From assembly GCA_015345905.1 (NCBI GenBank), contig JADDTR010000006.1, forward strand, positions 124,001 to 188,000: a stretch of DNA of 64,000 bases, given 5' to 3'. Position 1 is the first letter of the stretch. Each line of letters starts with the position of its first letter. This document shows, piece after piece, positions 45,919-57,547 of this stretch. This DNA comes from Aotearoamyces nothofagi. Its lineage: Eukaryota; Ascomycota; Leotiomycetes; Leotiales; Tympanidaceae. Both the position numbers and the translations under genes were made by a program. Below the pieces are notes generated by a model. That model was not told the origin of the DNA, made no database searches, and saw nothing but the letters and a program-made list of their open reading frames with translations.

Positions 45919-47732
45919 ATGGCTGTGGATTTGGAAGTAGAGCCCGGCAGTCTTCTACACGCACCATCGTAGGTTTCGAATCTTCATCTCGACCCTTCGT
46001 CGTGCCAAACTAACAAGCTGCAGTGATAAGCCTCCGGACTCCATCGAGCGCCTACCCTCCTCGTACAAGCCATTTGATACATTTGTGCTCGAAAAAGAAA
46101 AGCATTACCAGCAACAATATGGCGACATGTACTTCTTGCGGCTGGCCAAGCTCAAGCCCATAGCGGAGAAAATCGCTGCGGACGCTTGGGATGGCTTTCA
46201 GATAGCTGGGGAGCAGGTTAGGAAGGTGGAGAGGGTGCTGGATGTTAGGCAGGGCGAGCTTTGCTGGGTTACGGGTACGATATATATGGAAATGCCCTTG
46301 AAGCCTAATATTTTAGACGACCTTTCCAAAGATGTAGGTCAGCCCGAGCTGTGTTTTGGGCATCGCTTACAGTGATTAGCATTGGATCTCAGCTCCGCCT
46401 CCGCGAGCGAAGTATATATCGCCATCTGGAGAAGATCTCGTGATGCTGGAAGATGAATCTGGGCGTCTAAGACTCATTGGGCCGCCGCTCGCGACTGAGA
46501 TGCTGGTTACTGGCTGTATTGTCTCGGTCATGGGGACGGAGAACGCAAATGGAGATTTCGACGTTGTAGATATCAAAGTTCCGGATCTCCCACCCCAGCC
46601 TGCTCGGTGGGCCAGCTCGGATCATACTGCGAGCAATGGCTCCGAGAAAAAAATCAAGAAGGAGAAGGTTGAAGTCGAGGACGAAGAGATGACAGGAGCG
46701 ACTCGAAGTGGTAGCGGCAGTAAGATTGCTATAGTTTCCGGCCTTGGTATATCCGGTACAAGTACAGACTACTCTCTCCAAATCAACCTCCTTCTGGAAT
46801 ACCTCATTGGCGAAGCTCTTGATCCCGCCTCCCAGCAGAACATATCTCAGATTAGTCGTCTGATTATCGCCGGCAACTCTCTCGCACCGGATATGGACAC
46901 AGCAACGCACGATACCATTGGCAATGCTCGCAAAGCTCATAGGAAGTACGGCTATAATAGTAACGCTTACAATCCCGCACCAACTGCCCATTTAGATAAC
47001 TTCCTCGCAACACTCCTCCCTAGCATGCCAGTAACTCTCATTCCGGGCCCGTCAGATCCTGCGAATGTCAGCTTGCCGCAACAGCCTATTCATTCAGCCA
47101 TGTTCCCACATGCAAGAGCATATGCAGCTACTCCACCTTCTGTAGAAGGAGAAGAAAAGCATCCGGGTTGGTTTGATGCTGTTACGAATCCGTGGGATGG
47201 GGAGGTGGAGGGATGGAGAGTTTTAGGCACGGGTGGGCAGAACGTGGATGATATATTTAAGTATGTAGAGAGTGAGGACCGGCTAGGGATGTTAGAAGCC
47301 ATGTGTAGATGGAGGTGTTGTGCACCGACTGCTCCAGATACCTTATGTGAGTGGATTTTTTCAGGTTTTTCTTCTTTTCATTTTTCCAGACTTTTATCCA
47401 GCCAACACCCAGGCATATCCTTTTCAATCCAATGCCAAATCAAGTCAAAAACAAAAACAAATCAGTTAAAGAACAACCTCGCTAAGAAAAGAAATATAGG
47501 GAGCTATCCATTCCAAGACGACGATCCCTTCGTCCTCAACTCCTGCCCACACCTATTCTTCGCCGGCTCGCAGCCGAAATTCGATACGGCGGTAATCGAA
47601 GGTCCAGATGGGCAAATGGTACGGTTGATTGCCATTCCGATGTTCGCCGAGACTGGCGAGCTGGTTCTAGTGGATTCCGAGACGCTGGAAGTCGAGAGGA
47701 TCGTTATAGATGTTTTTCGTAGCAATGAATAA
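45919..47732 (+). CDS. POL31: POL31, DNA polymerase delta second subunit (B-subunit)
   Basis: Exons: 45919-45968, 46024-46333, 46380-47346 and 47500-47732; 519 aa. The N-terminal OB-fold part has LEKEKHYQQQYGDMYFLRL and ELCWVTGTIYMEMPLKPNIL, and the second OB block SGEDLVMLEDESGRLRLIG. The inactive phosphodiesterase domain follows: KIAIVSGLGISG, LIIAGNSLAPD, TLIPGPSDPANVSLPQQPIH. The C-terminus TAPDTLWSYPFQDDDPFVL and CPHLFFAGSQPKF is restored by the last splice. This is the B-subunit that links Pol3 to Pol32 in the replicative polymerase delta. The third intron (153 nt) has no in-frame stop, so the reading frame runs straight through it, but only the spliced form gives the conserved sequence. 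Confidence 0.93.
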
Positions 47733-48318
47733 TTAAGTGCTCGAGCAAAAGGATTGCTGCTGCAATTGCTGTTCTGCCTTTGCTTGTATGACGACGAGTA
47801 ATCAGAGTTGAAAAGCAGTTCTAATGGCTATTCTTCTCTCTTCGCCATCAGCTCTGGCCATGCCTGTGACAATATTCTGTGACAATATCCCGTGACAGTG
47901 ATGTCTGATTGCCGTCATGGTAGATTCGGAGTTTCTATAGCCGATCGAGACTTTATGCTCTTTCGCCAATGTAGGATCCTATCCACTGATTGGCAGAGTC
48001 ATGGTTTTCTCCTGATTAGCTTCGTTGCAGGTTCTAATATGTACCTGGGTTGAAAACATCAGGATATATTTATTGCATGAAATACTACTGCTGCTACTAG
48101 AAACTTCTATGCTGCTTGAAAAAATACTGGTATATATATATAAATTGTCAAGGTGTTTTTGGTATAATAATTATCGAATATTAGTGGCCCGATATGTTAT
48201 AAGCCGTAAGGTATATCCTCCCATCCCATCCCATTAAACTCTGAAATCAACGCAAAGCTACCATGAGTTAATATCAATAACTCACCGCCCTACCCTTCAA
48301 CCATTATTTCCATCAGAT
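47733..48318. other. Intergenic between POL31 and unknown gene 3' ends
   Basis: 586 bp, AT-rich, between convergent genes. Directly repeated gtgacaatat and cgtgacagtg-like words occur near 47865-47900. No gene is seen. Confidence 0.5.
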
Positions 48319-49578
48319 CTAACCCCTCGCAAGCTGCATCCCATCACCTACTCCCTCCCCCTCTCTCATCAACCTCCCCTTCCCCTCTGCGACAGCCTTC
48401 TCCCAGTCCCAAAAGACGTCTTCTACTACCCCCTTCAACCTTCCCAACTGCATCCTCACCGCCACCGCCATAAATTTCCTCGAACGCAATGCCACATGAT
48501 CCTCCGCCAACCACCCATTGTTAACCCAATTGCCCTCTAGGCGCCTAATATCCACCGACACCACCACTCGTCTCATCTCGGCCAGGCGCACCACGACATT
48601 AAACACCTTGCAATGCATCCGCTGCACCACCTGCATCACATCCGACTTCCCCTGTAGGAAGAAATCCGCAAACGTCGTAGGGCTCATCTCCCTCCCAACA
48701 AGCGTATCCGTCATCCCGACCTTCTGCGGCGTGACGACAAGCGTGAGAGAATCAAGAACTGCACCTCTGTCCACAAGCTTCTTGATGCACGCACCCGTCT
48801 TCTTCAGCCACTCCTTGCTCCAGTTTTCCTTGGGGCAGTCAACCACGACGTTGCGGAGGCACGAGAGGTATTTCTGGTCGATGAAGCGATCGCCGATGTG
48901 CGGTGCCGCCTTTGCACGCACCAAGGCACAGAAGACGTTTTTCTCATAGAGGAAGCAGGCGCTCTCGAGCGCTATCTGCTTGCAGATGCTGATGACCGTG
49001 TGGTCCTGTGGCGAGTTGCATTGCACGGCACTCCAGTCGCATTGCACGAGGATGGGTTTGGGGTGGATGAGTAGGAAGCCGTAGATCTTCCAGCGGATCT
49101 CCAGCGGGATGCTGAGGAGACGGGACTGTCCGGGGAGGTTTGGGATTACGGCGCGGTTGCGACCTGCGACTCTGTCGGCGCCTTGGTAGAATTTGTCCAT
49201 GGCCGACGTGCAGCCTCGTGTGACCCCGAACTTGCGTAGGCCTTTGTGGCGGCGTTTGGATATGATGGCTTGGACGGGCTCAGAGCGGGGACAGCCCCAG
49301 GTGTAGTGGGCCATGGAGTTCGGAGCGAAGCTGGCGGCGTGGTCTGGCAGGGCCTTCTCAGGGGCAGTGGAGTCTTTCATCAGTTCATTCATGGAAAGGG
49401 TGGTGCGCCTGCGTTTGCGCTCTGCAAATGAGGTTGGTTTGTTCACCGCGATGCCGTTGCTGAGTGTCTCTGGGACGAACGGTCTTTTGTCTACAGAAGC
49501 TGACTTTTTGCTTGAGCTTGTAGCTGAGGCTCCTTGGCTTCTGCTTGAAGCCGATAGGTTTGCTTTTGATGGAGCCAT
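48319..49578 (-). CDS. Uncharacterised fungal protein (419 aa)
   Basis: Intronless. The N-terminal 140 residues are Ser/Lys-rich and basic (FAERKRRRTTLS). The middle carries SRLLSIPLEIRWKIYGFLL, a motif common at the start of F-box-like or 2EXR-type domains in filamentous ascomycetes, followed by ISICKQIALESACFLYEKN, which is also typical of those proteins. No catalytic motif is seen. Such proteins form large fungal families of unknown role; ubiquitin-ligase adaptor function is only a guess. The start is the first ATG. A diverged repeat array lies directly upstream. Confidence 0.75.
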   Translation of the reverse strand: MAPSKANLSASSRSQGASATSSSKKSASVDKRPFVPETLSNGIAVNKPTSFAERKRRRTTLSMNELMKDSTAPEKALPDHAASFAPNSMAHYTWGCPRSEPVQAIISKRRHKGLRKFGVTRGCTSAMDKFYQGADRVAGRNRAVIPNLPGQSRLLSIPLEIRWKIYGFLLIHPKPILVQCDWSAVQCNSPQDHTVISICKQIALESACFLYEKNVFCALVRAKAAPHIGDRFIDQKYLSCLRNVVVDCPKENWSKEWLKKTGACIKKLVDRGAVLDSLTLVVTPQKVGMTDTLVGREMSPTTFADFFLQGKSDVMQVVQRMHCKVFNVVVRLAEMRRVVVSVDIRRLEGNWVNNGWLAEDHVALRSRKFMAVAVRMQLGRLKGVVEDVFWDWEKAVAEGKGRLMREGEGVGDGMQLARG

Positions 49579-49599
49579 GGTTTAATGTGATAGGTATTC

Positions 49600-50260
49600 G
49601 TATTTTCGTCTGATGTGTTCTTCCTCCTGGTGTGTACTCTCGTATGAGGTGTACTCTTGTTTGAGGTGTACTTTCACCTGAAGTTTACATTCGTTTGATG
49701 TAGACTTTTATCCAAACTTTTTTCTGCAATAGACGATTTTATCTAAGAAGGCTGTTACTATATAGCAAGATATTCATATATAACATAGTCTTGCCTAAAG
49801 TGAACTTACGCCTGATGTTTACTTTGCTTTAAAATATAATTTCTTTCTAAGTATACTGTCATATATACTTGGCTCTCCGACCAGTGACTCTTATCTGAGA
49901 AGATTGTCACCGTATAAGAAGATACTCTCATATAGGGGATACTGTTATCCAAAGAATACTTTACTTTGCTCAAATTCTCCTCCATAATAGACTACTTCTT
50001 AAGAGGCTCGCTATTATATAATGAAGTGCTCCTATCTGACGAGATGTTGATGTTACAATTATACCTTCATCTCGAATTTGCTCTGTGACTGATTATTAGT
50101 GTCAAAGAAGGTCGCTGGTGGATACAAATGCACTTGTATCCGACTAGATGTTGTCGTTAGAATTATACTCTTGTCCAAAATTTACTGTAGTCTGAATATT
50201 GCACTTGTTTGAGAGGGTTAGCCTTGTCTACAAAGGTCGTTATAGAGTCCTCTTGTCTGA
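49600..50260. repeat. Strongly diverged minisatellite, unit about 16-18 bp
   Basis: Upstream of the 48319-49578 gene the sequence reads as a chain of related words of 15-21 bp, of the type (t/c)(c/t)tgaggtgtactctt: cgtatgaggtgtactctt, gtttgaggtgtactttca, cctgaagtttacattc, gtttgatgtagactttta and so on. The first units are close to each other and the later ones drift, with AT-rich variants. Around 30 units can be followed by eye. The boundaries are approximate. Confidence 0.6.
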
Positions 50261-51449
50261 AAATTCCTCGTTCCTCTATAACAAGAAGGCTCGACTTGTC
50301 GAAAAGGCCACTAATCACTAGGAGATAATCCGTAATCAGAAGTACTTGAGAGATACTAGTATATGACCCCATTGTAACTTGCCTTAGCCAGTCGAGTCGA
50401 GGAGATATTCGGAAGAGGAAAGTGGCATCTTGAAAGTGTGCTTGGAATCCATGCATACTTCTCCACCCCAATATGTTTTTAAGAATATATAAAGGAAAGG
50501 GACAGAAAAAGAAGGAGCAGTACCATGTACCGAGACCCAACCAAGGCATCTAGACACCTTACCCTTCCGCTGTGGCATATCAAAATCAGCGCGTTAGCTA
50601 CGCGCCTCAAGTAGCCGCCACCGGCCCAATTCACTGCTCCAGCCCCAACCCCCCAACTACCTACATATGATCAAATAAGCCAAAATATTCTCAACGGGCC
50701 CCGGGTGGTCGAGCAGTCAGAATCTCGTCTAACGAGTTCCAGTTGACCATGCTACCACCCGGGGCCGCGCTTATAACTGGCGGTTGGTGAAGTAGTCAGG
50801 ATGATATAAACCCTTGCCTCAAACTTTCTACTAAGCCTCCTAGCCAGTTATCGGAAAAAGCAAACCGAATCGGGGCCCAACACGTTTGCGACTGAGGTCG
50901 CCATCGCCCCGGTTGAGTTTCTTTCCCGCAAGCTGAACTGTAACCAGATCAGACTTGGGGTTTTCTTTTGCCATTTTTGCCCTCCTCCCCTTTCTTTTTG
51001 CTTTCTCGCCTCTTGTTTTACCCCTTCTTTGTTCTGCTTTCTCGCATCCTGTTCTTGATCCTCGAGGGCGATTCCTTTTTACCTTTTTGCCTTTTTGTGC
51101 CTCTTTTGTTCTTTTTGGCGAGGCTCGGTAGCATATTTGATATGTTTTGGCGAGACTTGGCGATAATGATAATAGCCATTTCCCGTGTTGTTGACGAGAT
51201 CACGAGAAGAGATAACGTGACAGAGTACTTGGGCAAAGAGAGTAAATGAACAAATGCATTCTAGTAGTTATCAGTTGCTGTCGCTGGCAAGAATCAAATC
51301 CTCGCCGTCGCTCAAATCAAGAAATTGATGTCGACGACAACGTCAAATTTTATTTTCTAAGCGACCTCGCCCCCCGTCCTTCGAGTCCTTCAAACACCAA
51401 ACACAACCCAGCGAAACCCCCGTGACCTCACCACCCCCTAATACCCGCC
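50261..51449. other. Intergenic with clustered inverted repeats and pyrimidine tract
   Basis: Contains three perfect inverted repeats between 50589 and 50851 (separate entry) and a T-rich pyrimidine stretch at about 50950-51130. A 93-residue hydrophobic plus-strand ORF at 50968 is a translation of that tract and not a credible gene. The last 200 bases hold the NAT9-like gene promoter. Confidence 0.5.
50589..50851. other. Cluster of three perfect inverted repeats (possible structured RNA or relic element)
   Basis: Stem 1: gcgcgt 50589-50594 pairs with acgcgc 50600-50605, loop 5. Stem 2: ggccccgggtggt 50697-50709 pairs perfectly with accacccggggcc 50754-50766 (13 bp), and inside it ctcgt 50724-50728 pairs with acgag 50732-50736. 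Stem 3: ataactggc 50773-50781 pairs with gccagttat 50843-50851. No target-site duplication or tRNA B-box was seen. Confidence 0.5.
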
Positions 51450-52302
51450 ATGATAGTAAACAAAGACACCGGTATTTCCAAATTCATACTCCCCAAACCC
51501 CAGCCAGTCTATCTAACTCTAATTCAACCTCCAGCGATATTAACATCCACCGTTCTCCTCGTCCCCTACGAAACCCATCACGTGCCCACCTACAATGGCT
51601 GGATGAAAGATGAAGTCCTCGCCCCTCCCCTTTTCTAACGACCGCTCAATCCACTAATCTGGATCCCAGGACATCCAACAAGCTACCGCTTCCGAGCCCC
51701 TCACTCTCCATGCAGAACATGCCCTGCAACAGAGCTGGCGGGCTGATGCCGACAAGCTAATTTTCATCATCTGTCTGCCCAAAGGCCCGCCATCATCATC
51801 AGCATTATCGTCTTCAAAAGAAATCACAGCAGCACACGATGATGAACCATCTCTAATGATCGGCGACATAGGCCTCTTCCTCACCCCCGCCGATTCGAAT
51901 CCCCAATCCTGTATCGGCGAGCTCGAGCTGATGATCGCCTCAACCACCCATCGCCGTCGCGGCTACGGCCGCACCGCCGTCTTGTCATTCCTGCACTACC
52001 TGCAAACCCATCTCGACCAGATCCTGGCCGAGTATGGGAATAGTATTTGGAGACCGAATGGTGACGAGGTGAAGAAGATGCGTCTAGAGCAGCTGAGAGT
52101 CAAGATTGGGAGTGAGAACGAGAAGAGTTTGAATTTGTTTGAGAGTCTAGGCTTTGTGAGACTTGGCGAGGTGAATTATTTTGGTGAGCTTGACTTGGTC
52201 TTTGAGGGCGGTTTGGTTGAGGCGAGGACCTTGGGGCTGTTGAAGAGGTGGGGCGTTGAGGGCTATGAGGAGCTAGAGTATACACGATTAGAGGCTTTAT
52301 GA
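51450..52302 (+). CDS. NAT9-like GNAT N-acetyltransferase
   Basis: Two exons, 51450-51614 and 51670-52302; 265 aa. The join gives YNGWMKDEDIQQATASEPLT, the hallmark of NAT9 proteins, after LLVPYETHHVPTYNGWM. The acetyl-CoA site appears as MIASTTHRRRGYGRTAVLSF and the last strand as NEKSLNLFESLGFVRLGEV. NAT9 is a GNAT enzyme whose fly homologue acetylates alpha-tubulin; the fungal substrate is unknown. The intron has a weak donor (GTCCTC), but a CACTAAT branch site and CAG acceptor are present and the join is backed by conservation. It may be poorly spliced. Confidence 0.88.
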
Positions 52303-53336
52303 CAGTTGCCATAAGATCGCCATAGTAAATCTTATAGAATGGCATTCATTCATTGTATACACTCTGGCTTTCACATAGGGTCTACTAGCAAGCCATGCTG
52401 CTAGTATAGAAAGTTAGATTAAGGGCGGCCAGTTTAAGTAATATTATGCAGAACGTCAATTAGCCAGCTAGCAAATCTCAAATATCAGCGTCACATCAAT
52501 CACCATTCATATATCTCGATGTTCAAACAGATGAAAATTAAGAGCGAAATGTTTATATTGGATTCTCAGCTCATCCTATTTTCCATTGCGGTCGCAGCTT
52601 TCTGCTTCTGCTAGATGTACCTCAGCCTGGATGACAGGAGCACTTCCGTACGCCATCAGCATAAGTGCAAGCATCACTCTTCTCGTCAAGAATATGCCTG
52701 CTAGACGCCGCTCGCAATGATGGAAATATGCTAGTCTACGCTCGTCGATGGAGCTCCGCAAGTCCCCTTTCCCTGGACCTTCCGAGCGCAAATGACATGC
52801 TGAATTGAGAAATCCACTTTTGTCTAAAGAACTAGGAAATGACAAGCCAAATGAGAAGCCACAATCTATGTGAAGCAATGACTTTCGAAAGCAAAAAAAT
52901 ATTACGCTGAAACGTGACGGTCATAATGCGTTATTCGAGATCCCGGGCTTTTCCCTCCTTATCCCAGTTGATAGCATCGTGACCGATACGCCATGAGACG
53001 TCTCATGCAGCTGTCTACCCGTCCATGATCTATGGGTATAGAGACGAATGGACAGCCTGAACAAAAGACAACGCTATCTAATCGTATGCCTGTCGATGGT
53101 CCTAATCGGACCCGCTCCTGCAAAAGGCATGAGCAGATCTCCAATCGTGAGTGCCATCACCGTGAAATCGAATGTCGCAGAATGAAATGTCGTAGTCAAT
53201 GAATTACAGAATTGATGAAACAGGTCCGAATAGTTGAAATGAAATTGTGTACAACTACTAGACAAGAAGTCTGTAGATGTCCGAGTGACGCATTATGTCG
53301 ATACCGTTGTACTCGTTGCGTCAAGCCTGGAAGTAT
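52303..53336. other. Intergenic between NAT9-like gene and DED1 3' ends
   Basis: 1.03 kb between convergent genes. The DED1 3' UTR probably extends into it. Minus-strand ORFs at 52576-52878 and 52959-53265 have no recognisable features. No repeat is seen. Confidence 0.5.
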
Positions 53337-55411
<2,075 letters not shown>

Positions 55412-56501
55412 AGTTGCAGTGGCTGAAACGTAGCGTGATTACGAGGCTGAGGGTTGTAATTGTTCGTTATTCGTGTTGATTCTGCTGTCGGGCAGAGTTC
55501 GAGACTTCGTCGAGGTACTTAAAGGCTCTCAAAAAGATCTTCAGATCTAAAGAGAGTAGCAGAAGTGCTGAGAAGAAATCTAAAAGGTTCGAAACGAGAT
55601 GGAACGGAGTGCGAAGAGAAGAGAGACTTTAGACGTCTATCTATTCTCTTAACAAGGCCGTTGATAATGTAACTTTTATGTGGTATCCTCAGAAAGGGAA
55701 AAGCTTTCAAAGGAAGGAAAAGGACTGAGAGGAGGTGAAGTTCTGATTATTCGAGAGGTTGGTTGTATTTTGTGTGTGGTTGATGAGGGCGAGCCGACGA
55801 GACAAATGAATGAGGCAAAAATTCTAGGACGATCAGGTTCTAGCCTAGTTTTTTTCATTAAGCGATATCGTAACTTGTGCAAGCAGCATTCGCCCCTTGT
55901 CAGTCCAGATGGAGATGCATGCATAGGAGTAGAAAAGCCATGTTGAATTTTCACCGCTCTATATGTTTTGTTCTCGGTCATTTATCTGGGCATTTGCAGC
56001 TGTTTATATTGCTATTTTATCAGAGCGAACCCGATACTCACCGTCCTGAGCTTAATCAGCGCCAGTATCTTTATATTTTGCCTACCCGGATTGGCGTCAG
56101 GTCCCTTTCTTATCTGGCCAATCATCTATCCGTCCTAACCTACCAGTCATGAACTAGTCACGTGAAGGCCGAAGATAGCGGAATATATCTCTTGGATAGG
56201 CGACCTGAAGTGCCAACTTGATAATGCTCTCAATTTAGCTGGCTAAAGATTTTTGCATGGTCCTTAGAGGCAGGTAGCATTGAATAGCGTAGTGGCTGAG
56301 GGGTGCGCAATCAGAAAACAAGTTTCCTAGATATTTCAGTCACGTTATCTCCGTTGTTCTGCCGCAGGTCAGGCCTACTGCAATTCAAGATCATGCATAG
56401 AGCGAGTTTGGGTATCAAAACAAATCCCAGTTAGATGCGCATGCTATGCTGTGCCTATTTTACATCCATAACGCCCGCCGGTACCGAAGACGAGATGCTG
56501 T
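55412..56501. promoter_or_regulatory. DED1 upstream region and PRE1 3' flank, with a TCACGTGA site
   Basis: 1.09 kb. The first 250 bases are purine/pyrimidine-biased, like a long DED1 leader. A TCACGTGA site lies at 56158-56165, 750 bp upstream of DED1. ORFs here (for example 55676-55981 minus) have no conserved sequence. Confidence 0.4.
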
Positions 56502-57282
56502 CTAAGCACTTTTGACGACAGCGTCATCATTGTACTCTACCTCTTTGATTCCATCTTTTGTAATGACCTTTACCAGCATGCCCTTAAAGTCTACAGGTAA
56601 CCGTCGTTTAAGCTCGTCTGTACACATGCGCAGGATTTTCAAGCCCTGCTCGTAATCTATGTCTGGATGATGGTGCTTATCCAGGATTGACAGACAGTAG
56701 TATCTGGAACGGTGGTCAGCAGCTGTTATCATGAAGCAAATCCTTGTCCTCAAAGTACTTACTGTGCATACCCATGAGCAGCATATGGAAGGGGTGCCAG
56801 CGATGCTAGGTAGTCCAACCAGTACAGACTTGGCTTCAATGTGATGGGGTCCACACCTCCGAGAAGAAGGTTGACATTGTATGGCTTTCGTGATCTTAAG
56901 CTAGACGCCAACTCTCCTCGGACAAAGTTTGCGACTGCAGCTGGTGAAAGATCGATGCCATTGCGCATAGAATATAGCTGGGCATTGGCTTGGATATATT
57001 CAGCAAACTGTACTGCAGAAATGTTAGCAGCTGCACGTTTTCGTCCGAAACGGGGGTACATACTCGTATCGCCGGCTTCTCCCGAGAATGCCATCAACGT
57101 GCTCTTGTTTAACTCCCGCGTCTTGTCGTCAGAGGCCTTCAATATGGTCGCGCCTCTCATTGCAGCTTTAGACGCGGCAATGAGGGTGAAGTCCTTGCCA
57201 GTGATACCTAGGAGAACCTCCCTGAAAGAAACATGGTCATTAGTTCCTGACAACGGTTGTACATCAATATTTATACTTACAT
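56502..57282 (-). CDS. PRE1: PRE1, 20S proteasome beta4 subunit
   Basis: Exons: 57281-57282 (AT of the start codon), 57064-57221, 56763-57012 and 56502-56703; 203 aa (yeast 198). The start is MEVLLGITGKDF, made by joining AT to the GGAGGTT acceptor. Then come ASKAAMRGATILKASDDKTR, LMAFSGEAGDTIQFAEYIQA (restored by the splice) and YNVNLLLGGVDP. There is no propeptide or N-terminal catalytic Thr, as expected for inactive beta4. The subunit builds the inner beta ring of the 20S core. Introns show GCTAAC plus CTGCAG signals. Without the split start, the frame extends upstream only into intron sequence. The gene is divergent from RRP9 with 265 bp between starts. Confidence 0.93.
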
Positions 57283-57547
57283 CTTAAAGCTAAAGCTGAA
57301 GTGAACTTGAAGTTGTAGAGTTGAGATTATAAGGACGAGACTGAATGAAGACGTAGCGAAGCTCTTTAAGCTCCAACGAAGCCAGACACGCAGAGAGCAG
57401 CTGCCTTGAACCCTCGCTTATTCTTATCGCAGTTATCAACCATCACGTGCTGATAAGCGAAAAAGCCTTGGCAATAGAATTTATTTTTCGAGCTTGAACT
57501 CGGAAAAAACGACGAGAGAGCTCACTCCTCGACCACGGAGAGGAATC
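57283..57547. promoter_or_regulatory. Shared PRE1 / RRP9 divergent promoter with CACGTG
   Basis: 265 bp between starts. A CACGTG at 57444-57449 sits near mid-way (162 bp from PRE1, 99 bp from RRP9). It is followed by TGATAAG, a GATA-type word. The proteasome-specific PACE element (GGTGGCAAA) was not seen. Confidence 0.4.

Noticed and set aside
45118-46013. ORFs between the AVT transporter and POL31
   Set aside because: Short, overlapping and without recognisable sequence; the conserved POL31 start is at 45919.
50697-50766. tRNA gene
   Set aside because: The 13-bp stem and tRNA-like words (tggtcgagcagtcag) suggested one, but there is no B-box (GGTTCRANNCC), no seven-base anticodon loop and the stem is too long for an acceptor.
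50968-51249. 93-aa hydrophobic plus-strand ORF
   Set aside because: It translates a T-rich pyrimidine tract and has no homology signal; codon use is that of the tract.
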